Shown: in pieces, positions 8,369 through 15,832 of the stretch | How positions within the stretch are numbered: the stretch's first letter is position 1 | Layout of the letters: every line of letters starts with the position of its first letter | NCBI GenBank assembly: GCA_902799355.1 | Contig: CADCAG010000009.1 | Location: forward strand, 39,960-103,959 | Source: an uncultured Bacteroidales bacterium | GTDB taxonomy: Bacteria > Bacteroidota > Bacteroidia > Bacteroidales > Bacteroidaceae | DNA length: 64,000 nucleotides | Direction: 5' to 3' | Notes under the pieces: generated by a model | The model's input: only the letters and a program-made list of their open reading frames with translations | The model's database searches: none | Told to the model about the DNA's origin: nothing | Translations under genes and position numbers: made by a program

Positions 8369-8686
8369 GTCGAACCCCAGTTCGACGCGTGCTTCTTCAC
8401 TCATCATGCTCTGGTCCCAGGCAGGTTCAAAGACCAGATTGACATTAGCTGTCGTGATGCCACTGACCGACTCTACCTTGCTACGCACATCCTCGAGGAT
8501 GAAGTCGGCAGCAGGACAGTTGGGAGCAGTGAATGTCATATCCATATCCACCGTACCATCGTCCTGCACATCAATCTTATAGATCATGCCCAGGTCGTAG
8601 ATATTGACGGGAATCTCTGGGTCATAGACCGTTTTCAGCACATCGACGATGCGCTCTTCCAGCTGTGTTTTCTCTTCTTGTGTCAT
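8366..8686 (-). CDS. SufT/MIP18-family iron-sulfur assembly protein (DUF59)
   Basis: 106 residues from the ATG at 8686. The frame is open further upstream, but that part is antisense to the divergent fur gene. The sequence has the DUF59 signature: VYDPEIPVNIYDLGMIY near residue 20 and FTAPNCPAADFI with its single Cys near 57. Relatives (SufT, CIA2/MIP18, PaaD) help load iron-sulfur clusters. It is the first gene of an lpxH-kdgK unit and is divergent from a Fur-family regulator with only 73 bp between them, so shared metal-linked control is plausible but unproven. Confidence 0.88.
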   Translation of the reverse strand: MTQEEKTQLEERIVDVLKTVYDPEIPVNIYDLGMIYKIDVQDDGTVDMDMTFTAPNCPAADFILEDVRSKVESVSGITTANVNLVFEPAWDQSMMSEEARVELGFD

Positions 8687-8707
8687 AATATTATCAGTCT
8701 TCTGGTG

Positions 8708-8715
8708 CAAAGGTA
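8708..8715 (-). promoter_or_regulatory. -7 element for the sufT-like operon
   Basis: On the minus strand this reads TACCTTTG, 21 bases before the ATG at 8686. Its upstream half overlaps the divergent fur promoter. Confidence 0.6.
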
Positions 8716-8728
8716 CGATTTTTTTTCG

Positions 8729-8736
8729 TATCTTTG
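8729..8736 (+). promoter_or_regulatory. -7 element for the fur-family gene
   Basis: TATCTTTG lies 23 bases before the ATG at 8760. It is 13 bp from the oppositely oriented -7 element of the sufT-like gene, so the two promoters occupy the same ~30 bp. Confidence 0.6.
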
Positions 8737-8759
8737 CAGACGAAACTAAAAAAATTACG

Positions 8760-9191
8760 ATGCTACACCCAGACATTTCCGACGAACAGGTTCTTGACAA
8801 TGCCGGTATCCGCGTGACTGCCGTACGTCTGCTCATCTGGCGCAAGGTGCGCCACGAGTTCAGCGACGCCTTCAGTCTGGCTGACCTGGAAGCGGCCCTG
8901 CCCACCGTCGACCGCTCTACTATCTTCCGTACGCTGACACTGCTCTCAGAGAGCCACCTGCTGCATGACATCGACGACGGCTCGGGTTCACAGAAATACT
9001 GTGTCTGCCATCTGGACGACACACGACAGTGTTATGGTCATGTGCATCTGACCTGTCGCTGTTGTCATCGCACCTTCTGCCTGAAAGACGTACACATCCC
9101 CTCTGTACCACTGCCTGCAGGTTTCCAGATAGAAGAGGCAGAATATGTGGTGAAGGGAATCTGTCCGCAGTGTAACAGCAAGATAAAATAA
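8760..9191 (+). CDS. Fur-family transcriptional regulator
   Basis: 143 residues from the ATG at 8760. The winged helix is recognisable (about residues 10-75, with ISDEQVLDNAGIRVTAVR and TVDRSTIFRTLTLLSESHLL, the Fur DNA-recognition pattern). The C-terminal metal and dimer domain carries GHVHLTCRCCHRTFC and a final CPQC, giving the two CxxC-type zinc sites. The extra Cys in CRCC is unusual. Whether it senses iron, zinc or peroxide cannot be read from the sequence. It is divergent from the sufT-like gene and followed after 16 bp by an alanine/sodium symporter gene, probably cotranscribed. Confidence 0.9.
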   Translation: MLHPDISDEQVLDNAGIRVTAVRLLIWRKVRHEFSDAFSLADLEAALPTVDRSTIFRTLTLLSESHLLHDIDDGSGSQKYCVCHLDDTRQCYGHVHLTCRCCHRTFCLKDVHIPSVPLPAGFQIEEAEYVVKGICPQCNSKIK

Positions 9192-9207
9192 TCAATACTG
9201 ACCGTAT

Positions 9208-10641
9208 ATGAACTTGAACGAACTCATCACTTCCGTAAACGACGCCATATGGGGCTATGTACTCATTGTGGCACTGGTAGGCTGTGGACTATGGTTTACC
9301 ATCAAGACACGCTTCGTACAGTTCCGCATGGTGGGCGAGATGTTCCGACTGCTGACAGACTCGGCGGTCAACACCGTAGGAGAACAAGTAGAGGAGCACA
9401 AGAAAGGACAGACCAGCAAACACATCTCTTCATTCCAGGCCTTTGCGGTCAGTGTGGCCACCCGTGTAGGAACGGGCAACTTGGCGGGTGTAGCATCAGC
9501 CATTGCCATTGGTGGTCCTGGTGCCGTCTTCTGGATGTGGCTTATCGCCTTGATGGGTTCGGCAACAGCTTTCGTCGAGTCGACACTGGCACAATTGTAT
9601 AAGCAACCCCACAAGGACTCGTTCATTGGCGGTCCGGCCTACTACATCCAGAAAGGTATGAAGAAGCGCTGGATGGCCATCACCTTTGCCATCCTTATCA
9701 CCTGTCAGTTTGGCCTGTCGAACAACTCCATACAAGCCAACACCATCTGCGGAGCTATGCAGGAAGCCTTTGGCTGGTCACCGCTGTGGGTGGGCATCTC
9801 TTTGGCGGCAGTGGGTTTGTTCATCGTCTTCGGTGGCATTCAGCGTATTGCCCAAGTCAGTGCTGTGCTGGTGCCAGTGATGGCTGTCGGCTATCTGCTA
9901 CTGGCTATCGTCGTCATCATCATGAATATCGATCTGATACCTTATGTGTTCAAGATTATCATTGAGGATGCCTTTGGTATCGAACAAATAGCGGGTGGCG
10001 GTATTGGTGCTACCATCATGAATGGTGTCAAGCGCGGCCTTTTCTCTAACGAGGCCGGAGAAGGTAGTGCACCCAACGTGGCAGCAACAGCTACCGTGTC
10101 GCATCCTGTCAAACAAGGTCTCATCCAGGCGTTGGGCGTCTTCACGGATACCTTGTTGGTATGCTCGTGTACGGCCTTCATCATCTTAATCAGTGGATTC
10201 TACAAGTCGCCAGAGCTGAACGGCATCGCTCTCACACAGACAGCTTTGCAGTCGGAGGTGGGTGCCGCAGGACCTGTATTCATCGCTATAGCCATCCTGC
10301 TCTTTGCCTTCTCCAGCATCATCGGCAACTATTATTATGGTGAGGCCAACATTCGCTTCATCACACCCAGCAACACGGTGATGACCATCTACCGCATCTG
10401 CTCGGCAGGTGTCATGGTTGTCTTCGGTGCCATAGCCAGCTTTGAACTCGTCTGGAACATCGTCGACTTCTTCATGGCCTTCCTCACGGCATGCAACCTC
10501 ATCGCCATCGTCTTCTTAGGACGTTATGCTTTCCGTCTGTTGGACGACTATCGCCAACAGAAACGACAGGGCATAAAAGAACCCGTCTTCCACCGCAGGC
10601 AGCTGCCTGAGATAGAAGACGAGATAGAGTGTTGGGAATAA
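9208..10641 (+). CDS. Alanine/glycine:cation symporter (AGCS family)
   Basis: 477 residues with about ten or more hydrophobic segments. AGCS hallmarks are RVGTGNLAGVASAIAIGGPGAVFWMW near residue 90 and SNEAGEGSAPNVAATA near 280. It should import alanine or glycine with sodium. It directly follows the Fur-family regulator. The end is 7 bp from the convergent DUF3332 gene, leaving no room for an independent terminator between them. Confidence 0.93.
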   Translation: MNLNELITSVNDAIWGYVLIVALVGCGLWFTIKTRFVQFRMVGEMFRLLTDSAVNTVGEQVEEHKKGQTSKHISSFQAFAVSVATRVGTGNLAGVASAIAIGGPGAVFWMWLIALMGSATAFVESTLAQLYKQPHKDSFIGGPAYYIQKGMKKRWMAITFAILITCQFGLSNNSIQANTICGAMQEAFGWSPLWVGISLAAVGLFIVFGGIQRIAQVSAVLVPVMAVGYLLLAIVVIIMNIDLIPYVFKIIIEDAFGIEQIAGGGIGATIMNGVKRGLFSNEAGEGSAPNVAATATVSHPVKQGLIQALGVFTDTLLVCSCTAFIILISGFYKSPELNGIALTQTALQSEVGAAGPVFIAIAILLFAFSSIIGNYYYGEANIRFITPSNTVMTIYRICSAGVMVVFGAIASFELVWNIVDFFMAFLTACNLIAIVFLGRYAFRLLDDYRQQKRQGIKEPVFHRRQLPEIEDEIECWE

Positions 10642-10648
10642 GTATCCC

Positions 10649-11200
10649 TTAGTTCATAGCGAAGAATGTGCCATTGGCAGCCATGCGAGCGTCATAGACA
10701 CCAACCTCGTTGAGGGTGAAGTTACGGGTCTCGCCATTGACGTTAGCCTGGATGCTACCGTCAGCATTGAAGCGGAAGAGCTCCTTCTGTACACCATTCT
10801 GCTCAACGCTCCAAGAGTCGTTCTCCTCGTCGTGGATGAAGTAAGTAATCTCACCGGTAGGAGCCTTTACCTCGTAGCCGTTCTTCAGGGTGGTAACAGC
10901 ATAGTAACGACCATCCTGACCCATCACCTGCTGGGTCTTTCCGATGTTAGAAGCCATGGGGTTGCTGCCAGACCAGAACTCGATGGTGTTGAGTACCAGA
11001 ATGTCAACAAACTGGCAGATACCACCAACGATGGGAACCAGGAAGAAACCAACGATGGCATTAACGAACTTGTTGCTGGTCATGTGATTCTGCCAGTTGA
11101 TGTACTTGTTCCACAGAGCGTACTTACCGACGAAACATGAACTGAGCAGGAAGGTTCCTGCGAGGAGGCATGCAGCCACTTTCAAACTGATTTTTTTCAT
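10649..11200 (-). CDS. DUF3332-family lipoprotein
   Basis: 183 residues. It has a signal peptide with a lipobox ending LSSC (Cys about residue 22), so it is probably lipid-anchored. The next stretch, FVGKYALWNKYINWQ followed by a hydrophobic segment with GFFLVPIVGGICQFVD, is the pattern of DUF3332; the rest predicts as beta-rich. No biochemical function is known to me. It lies 21 bp after the WbqC-like gene and is probably the last gene of the dapB-lepB operon. Confidence 0.8.
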   Translation of the reverse strand: MKKISLKVAACLLAGTFLLSSCFVGKYALWNKYINWQNHMTSNKFVNAIVGFFLVPIVGGICQFVDILVLNTIEFWSGSNPMASNIGKTQQVMGQDGRYYAVTTLKNGYEVKAPTGEITYFIHDEENDSWSVEQNGVQKELFRFNADGSIQANVNGETRNFTLNEVGVYDARMAANGTFFAMN

Positions 11201-11221
11201 TGTTGTTAGTTTTTAAAGGGT

Positions 11222-11845
11222 TTATAAATAAAAAACAGCTTCATTTCCCATATTAAATAGTAGGTCTAGAATCGAGAGGTTAGCCTGGAAGCCATGCTTC
11301 CCTTCGAACACCTGCCAGTAGCGGCGAGGTTGGAAGTCTTCATCAGGCTGTGGGTGCTTGGCATTGATGACTTCTCTGTAATCATCGATATCCGATGGCT
11401 GACGACTGAAGTCTGTTGTATAGCTAACCTGGGGATGAATATCCAGCAGGTTACACACCGTCTGACGAATTGCCTCGTTGAAATCGACCAAAAACTCATA
11501 TTTCTTTTCAAAGAACAGTCGGATGTCATCAGCATAGTAGTCAAAGAACGGGCTCTCATTATAGGCACTCTGCAGGGCGTTCCAGTGTATACGTCGCCAG
11601 TTGTTGTGGTCACTGATACGCAGGTCCTTGACTTTCAATATTTCATTTTTAATGTTTAATGTATCATGCTCTACCGGTACCGTCAGTGCTTGCAGACCGT
11701 TGGCAGTAGCTATCACGCAACGGTTGCGATAGGTCTGCTTTTGGTAGGAGTCATACTGTTCTATCAGCGTCTGGTCATAGCGATACAGTTTCTGGTACCA
11801 CTGGATGGGACCAAAATAAGTAGTCTGTAACAACGCTGTACTCAT
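11222..11845 (-). CDS. WbqC-like family protein
   Basis: 207 residues. The N-terminal pattern TTYFGPIQWYQKLYRYDQ and the downstream KQTYRNRCVIATANGLQALTVPV match the WbqC-like family (PF08889). It is often found near O-antigen genes in Proteobacteria and, in Bacteroidota, near lepB. It overlaps the upstream signal-peptidase-like gene by 4 bp. The molecular role is unsettled; a part in polysaccharide or glycolipid synthesis is the usual guess. Confidence 0.82.
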   Translation of the reverse strand: MSTALLQTTYFGPIQWYQKLYRYDQTLIEQYDSYQKQTYRNRCVIATANGLQALTVPVEHDTLNIKNEILKVKDLRISDHNNWRRIHWNALQSAYNESPFFDYYADDIRLFFEKKYEFLVDFNEAIRQTVCNLLDIHPQVSYTTDFSRQPSDIDDYREVINAKHPQPDEDFQPRRYWQVFEGKHGFQANLSILDLLFNMGNEAVFYL

Positions 11846-12342
11846 TGCAGTCTGAGATTTTTACGGTTATACAATACAGTGATGACTTCTCCGATGATGC
11901 TACTCTCTGGGATGAAACCCAGATGGCGCGAGTCGGCAGGATTCTGTTGGTTCAATGCCTCCAGCCAGTAGTAGTCAGCTTTAGCGCAGGTCTTCAGTCC
12001 AGGCACGACAACATTTCCTTTGTGTGTAGGAATGGTGTCACCGGGTACCGCCTTACAACGGGCGATATATATCCCTGTGATGGAATCACAAGGCACAGTG
12101 AACGCCACGATGTCGCCCCTCTTCACTGGTTGGCGCAGCAGACGGCTATAAGGCAACAGGCCATGTCCCTCGATACGCAGTCCGTAGCTGCAACGGTTCA
12201 CCAGCAGGCAGTCACCATGTTTATACAGTGGTGCCAAGCCATTGCCTGTGACGCTATGTATGGAAAAGACCAGAGCACGGAAGCCTAGCATCAGTGCGAA
12301 AGCTGACGCCAGTACTATCACGTTCTTCAGCCATTTTGCCAT
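11842..12342 (-). CDS. Signal peptidase I paralogue lacking the catalytic Ser-Lys dyad
   Basis: 166 residues with one N-terminal membrane segment. The S26 fold is clear: GLAPLYKHGDCLLVNRCSYG aligns with the box around the catalytic serine, RGDIVAF follows, YIARCKAVPGD aligns with the lysine box, and DSRHLGFIP matches the C-terminal box. Counting back from the invariant GD, the serine position is Gly35 (preceded by Asn34), and the lysine position (KR in active enzymes) is Ala94-Arg95. The neighbouring lepB keeps both residues. This copy should not cleave signal peptides by the S26 mechanism and may bind substrates or modulate LepB. It lies between lepB (32 bp gap) and the WbqC-like gene. Confidence 0.85.
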   Translation of the reverse strand: MAKWLKNVIVLASAFALMLGFRALVFSIHSVTGNGLAPLYKHGDCLLVNRCSYGLRIEGHGLLPYSRLLRQPVKRGDIVAFTVPCDSITGIYIARCKAVPGDTIPTHKGNVVVPGLKTCAKADYYWLEALNQQNPADSRHLGFIPESSIIGEVITVLYNRKNLRLQ

Positions 12343-12374
12343 ATATCTTACATCTTCCGTCTCACAGCAAACAT

Positions 12375-13811
12375 CTACTTGATATTGTCAACAAAGCGGA
12401 ACAGGCGACTCCAGCGTATGCCAGAGAGACCGCCACGGTCCGGATCACTACTCCACCAGATGAAGATGGGCTTACCTACGATGTGGTCTTCAGGCACGAA
12501 GCCCCAGTAGCGGGAGTCGAGCGAGTTGTGACGGTTGTCACCCTGCATCCAGTAGTAGTCCAACTTAAAGGTGTACTTGGTGGTCTCCTTATCGTTGATG
12601 AATATCTTTCCGTCTTTCACCTCCAGCTTATTACCTTCATAGGTGCGAATAGGACGCTCGTAGATAGGCAGATTCTTCAGCGTCAGCTCGATGGATTCGC
12701 CCTTTTTCGGTATCCAGATGGGGCCGTAGTTGTCGCGCGTCCAGTGCATGTTACCATTCAATGGGTAGATGTCCAGCTCGTTGGCATCGGTATTCAACGT
12801 GATGCTCTCCACAATATCAGGGCGCTTCTTCAAGATGTCTGCCGTCTTATTGGTCATTGGCATATATCCGTAGTTATTGAGGTCCTTCAACTCTTCCATC
12901 GTAATACCCCACTCCTGCATCTCCTCATCCGTGAAGTGGCGCTTCAACTTCAGCTTGTAGGTATACTGCACATTGTCTGGCTCCTTATTGGCCTTACCAT
13001 TGATATAGATGGTGCGGTCTTTGATTTGCAGTGTCTGGCCAGGCAGACCCACACAACGCTTCACGTAGTTCTCACGACGGTCAGTAGGACGGGTATCGAT
13101 GAGACCATACTCCTGGGGATTAGCCTCGATAAGCTGCTTACCGGCCTGGTAGATAGTATTGAAATAGAGGGGCAACAGCTCCTGACTCAGCGAATCAGGA
13201 TTCGGTCGCTGTGGATAGGTCTGGTAACCTATCTGGTAGCACAGCTGGTAGTAGTCGTATGCCTGATATTGCTGTGCCGAACAAATGGTGTCACCTGCAG
13301 GGAAGTTGAAGACAACGATGTCGTTCAGCTGAATCTTTCCCAAGCCCTTGACGCGACGATAGTCCCAATGGGGCCACTCGATATACGACTTACAGTTGTA
13401 GATGGGCATGGTATGCTGGGTCAGTGGCATCGTCAACGGAGTCTCAGGAATACGCGGACCATAGCTGACCTTGCTGACAAACAGGTAGTCGCCTGTGAGC
13501 AGTGACTTCTCCAAAGAACTCGACGGAATCACATAGTTCTGGAAGAAGAACAGGTTGATGAAGTAGACGGCAACCAGTGCAAAAACCAGTGCGTCAACCC
13601 ACGACATGACAAAGTGCACGGGACCTTCCGCGTCCTTCCACCACTGCCAGTTGATCTTCTTAGTGATATAGACGTCATAGATGAAGGGCACCACAAGGAG
13701 TCCCAACCATGACTCTACCCAGTAGAGGAACAGCAGATAGCACAGCAGAACGACACTGAACTTCGCCCACTGCATTTTCATATTCAGCTTTTTCTTTTCT
13801 CTCTTTTCCAT
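12375..13811 (-). CDS. lepB: Signal peptidase I
   Basis: 478 residues, larger than enteric LepB because of an insert of roughly 250 residues in the periplasmic domain, as in other Bacteroidota. Hydrophobic segments lie near residues 18-46 and 70-90. The catalytic Ser99 is in PSSSLEKSLLTGD, the general base Lys251 in NYVKRCVGLPG, and the C-terminal box reads GDNRHNSLDSRYWGFVPEDH. It removes signal peptides of secreted proteins at the outer face of the inner membrane. Its ATG overlaps the dapB stop by 1 bp (TAATG), so the two are translationally coupled. Confidence 0.95.
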   Translation of the reverse strand: MEKREKKKLNMKMQWAKFSVVLLCYLLFLYWVESWLGLLVVPFIYDVYITKKINWQWWKDAEGPVHFVMSWVDALVFALVAVYFINLFFFQNYVIPSSSLEKSLLTGDYLFVSKVSYGPRIPETPLTMPLTQHTMPIYNCKSYIEWPHWDYRRVKGLGKIQLNDIVVFNFPAGDTICSAQQYQAYDYYQLCYQIGYQTYPQRPNPDSLSQELLPLYFNTIYQAGKQLIEANPQEYGLIDTRPTDRRENYVKRCVGLPGQTLQIKDRTIYINGKANKEPDNVQYTYKLKLKRHFTDEEMQEWGITMEELKDLNNYGYMPMTNKTADILKKRPDIVESITLNTDANELDIYPLNGNMHWTRDNYGPIWIPKKGESIELTLKNLPIYERPIRTYEGNKLEVKDGKIFINDKETTKYTFKLDYYWMQGDNRHNSLDSRYWGFVPEDHIVGKPIFIWWSSDPDRGGLSGIRWSRLFRFVDNIK

Positions 13812-14527
13812 TAGAACTTAAACATGTCGCTGATGGTTAATAATCCCTGGTGATCCTTGGTATATTCGGCAGCAAGTACTGCTCCAAGGGCAAAGCCCTG
13901 ACGCGAATGGGCATCGTGGGTGATGGTAATAATGTCCGCCTCCGAGTCATAGCGGATGGTATGGATGCCAGGCACCTCGCCACGACGGATATGGTCTACA
14001 CGCAGGTATTTCTTATCGGTGGTATCTTCTTTCCACGCCTCCTTACGGTCTATGTTCTCCACAATCTGCTCAGCCAGCGTGATAGCCGTACCACTGGGAT
14101 GGTCAAGCTTATGGACGTGGTGGGTCTCTTCCATCTCTACGTCATACTGTGGGAACTGGTTCATGATTTTGGCCAGATACTTGTTGACGGCTGAGAAGAT
14201 GGCAACACCAATAGAGAAATTAGATGCCCAGAAGAGCGTCTTACCCTCTTCAGCACATGCCTTACGCACCTCGTCGCCATGCTCTTTCATCCATCCTGTA
14301 GAACCTGACACCACCTTTACGCCTGCTGCCCATGCCTTCAGGTAATTGCCATAGGCTGCCTGTGGAGCAGTAAACTCAATGGCAACGTCAGCACTCTTGA
14401 AAGCCTCACTGTTAAAGTCCTGCTGGTTGTCAATGTCAATAATACTTACAATCTCATGACCACGGCTGATAGCTATCTGTTCTATCATCTTACCCATCTT
14501 ACCGTAGCCGATTAATGCTATTTTCAT
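13811..14527 (-). CDS. dapB: 4-hydroxy-tetrahydrodipicolinate reductase
   Basis: 238 residues from the ATG at 14527. The open frame extends 15 codons further up but crosses the promoter, so the later ATG is chosen. The N-terminal GYGKMG is the Rossmann dinucleotide loop, and EETHHVHKLDHPSGTA is the substrate-binding signature with its catalytic His and Lys. It makes tetrahydrodipicolinate for lysine and meso-diaminopimelate synthesis. It is the first gene of a five-gene unit with lepB, its dead paralogue, the WbqC-like gene and the DUF3332 gene. Confidence 0.95.
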   Translation of the reverse strand: MKIALIGYGKMGKMIEQIAISRGHEIVSIIDIDNQQDFNSEAFKSADVAIEFTAPQAAYGNYLKAWAAGVKVVSGSTGWMKEHGDEVRKACAEEGKTLFWASNFSIGVAIFSAVNKYLAKIMNQFPQYDVEMEETHHVHKLDHPSGTAITLAEQIVENIDRKEAWKEDTTDKKYLRVDHIRRGEVPGIHTIRYDSEADIITITHDAHSRQGFALGAVLAAEYTKDHQGLLTISDMFKF

Positions 14528-14551
14528 GTTCCTTATTGTATTAATACCGTG

Positions 14552-14559
14552 CAAAGTTA
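14552..14559 (-). promoter_or_regulatory. -7 element for the dapB-lepB operon
   Basis: TAACTTTG on the minus strand, 24 bases before the dapB ATG. An oppositely oriented promoter for the methyltransferase gene lies 42 bp away. Confidence 0.65.
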
Positions 14560-14565
14560 CGAAAT

Positions 14566-14598
14566 AATTCACAATTCACAAGATAATTCACAATTATT
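14566..14598. repeat. AATTCAC 7-bp repeats between divergent promoters
   Basis: Two adjacent AATTCAC units, a 5-bp break, another AATTCAC and a degenerate AATTATT fill the space between the dapB and methyltransferase -7 elements. Confidence 0.55.
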
Positions 14599-14601
14599 TA
14601 G

Positions 14602-14609
14602 TATCTTTG
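14602..14609 (+). promoter_or_regulatory. -7 element, near-leaderless, for the methyltransferase gene
   Basis: TATCTTTG is separated from the ATG at 14614 by only four bases (TACC). The transcript would begin at or next to the start codon. Confidence 0.6.
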
Positions 14610-14613
14610 TACC

Positions 14614-15771
14614 ATGATTAATAAACAAACGTGGGAATTCATCCGCCAACACACTGCTGATGACGTGCGCAAACTGGCATTGCAGGGCACTAAAGATAGC
14701 GACGTAGACCTGCCGATGGCACTGCAGCAGATAGCTGGACGACAGACCGCCCTGAAGAAGTTGCCGTCATGGGCAGCCATAGACGGCGTTCTCTACCCGC
14801 CACATCTCAATATGGAGCAGTGCTCCAGCGAACAGACAGCACGCTACAAGGCACAACTGGCAGGTAGCGGAGATACGTATGTAGACCTGACAGGTGGCCT
14901 GGGTGTCGACTTCTACTGGATGTCCCAGCATTTCAAGCAGCGCTACTACATCGAGCAGAACGCCGAGCTCTGCACGCTGGCCGAGCACAACTTCCACACA
15001 CTTGGCCTCGTCTGTTCTGTATGTTGCTGCACTGCAGCAACATACTTACCCGACATTCCCCACGCGGATGTCATCTTTCTGGATCCTGCCCGTCGCAATG
15101 AACATGGTGGGCGCACCTACGACATCAGAGACTGCACGCCCAACGTCATGGAACTGCTGCCCCTCCTGATGGAGAAAGCCGACAAGGTGATCCTCAAGCT
15201 ATCACCCATGTTCGACTGGCGCAAGGCTGTCGACGACCTCCGGCATGTCACGGAGGTACACATCGTCAGCGTGGACAACGAATGTAAGGAACTGCTGTTG
15301 GTATTGGAACCCATGGCCCAGCCCTTGCGCCTGGTATGCGTCAACAACGACCACCTCTTCGAGGTTCCCTCAGCCTTCCCCCCTCAGCCCTCATCCCTCA
15401 GCCTTCAGCCCTCATACCTCTACGAGCCCAATGCCAGCATCATGAAGGCCGGATGCTTCACGGCACTGCTACAGCACTACCCCGTCCAGGAGGTATCCGC
15501 CAACTCACACCTCTTCCTATCTTCCGTTGAAATCGAGGATTTTCCTGGGCGCCGCTTTCAAATTTGCACCATTTCATCGACAAATAAGCAATCACTCAAA
15601 GAGGCGCTGGCAGGCGTTGACCGTGCCAACATCACCGTTCGCAACTTCCCCATGTCCGTCGAACAACTACGGAAAAAGCTCCATCTGAAAGACGGTGGCG
15701 ACACCTACATCTTTGCCACAACAAAGGCCGACGGAACGCACTGTCTGTATATTTGCCGTAAAATTGGTTAA
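14614..15771 (+). CDS. Class I SAM-dependent methyltransferase with THUMP-like C-terminal domain
   Basis: 385 residues. The SAM-binding motif I is DLTGGLGVDFYWMS (near residue 90) and the catalytic motif IV is IFLDPARR (near 150), typical of RNA guanine-N2 methyltransferases and their bacterial relatives. The C-terminal ~100 residues resemble the THUMP-like domain annotated with this family. The likely target is a nucleic acid, but the substrate is unknown to me. Residues 250-271 are a Pro/Ser-rich stretch encoded by four 14-bp tandem repeats, an apparent insertion. Spacing to the promoter suggests an almost leaderless mRNA. Confidence 0.75.
   Translation: MINKQTWEFIRQHTADDVRKLALQGTKDSDVDLPMALQQIAGRQTALKKLPSWAAIDGVLYPPHLNMEQCSSEQTARYKAQLAGSGDTYVDLTGGLGVDFYWMSQHFKQRYYIEQNAELCTLAEHNFHTLGLVCSVCCCTAATYLPDIPHADVIFLDPARRNEHGGRTYDIRDCTPNVMELLPLLMEKADKVILKLSPMFDWRKAVDDLRHVTEVHIVSVDNECKELLLVLEPMAQPLRLVCVNNDHLFEVPSAFPPQPSSLSLQPSYLYEPNASIMKAGCFTALLQHYPVQEVSANSHLFLSSVEIEDFPGRRFQICTISSTNKQSLKEALAGVDRANITVRNFPMSVEQLRKKLHLKDGGDTYIFATTKADGTHCLYICRKIG
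15367..15422 (+). repeat. 14-bp tandem repeat inside the methyltransferase gene
   Basis: Four 14-bp units, each starting CCCTCA and followed by variants of GCCTTC or GCCCTC, with a 7-bp subperiod. The array keeps the reading frame open and encodes a Pro/Ser/Leu-rich segment (residues about 252-270). Confidence 0.75.
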
Positions 15772-15775
15772 ATAT

Positions 15776-15807
15776 TTTGGGAATCTCAGGCTTTTTCGTT
15801 ACCTTTG
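15776..15807 (+). promoter_or_regulatory. Promoter of the GNAT-like gene
   Basis: TTTG at 15776-15779 and TACCTTTG at 15800-15807 with 20 bp between; the gene starts 25 bases downstream. The -33 part overlaps the bases just after the methyltransferase stop. Confidence 0.6.
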
Positions 15808-15832
15808 CATGATATTAATCATGATTTGAAAA

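Noticed and set aside
12294-13505. Long plus-strand frame (403 codons) across lepB and its paralogue
   Set aside because: It is antisense to two well-supported S26 genes, has no family resemblance and is rich in His/Val/Leu as expected of a complement frame.
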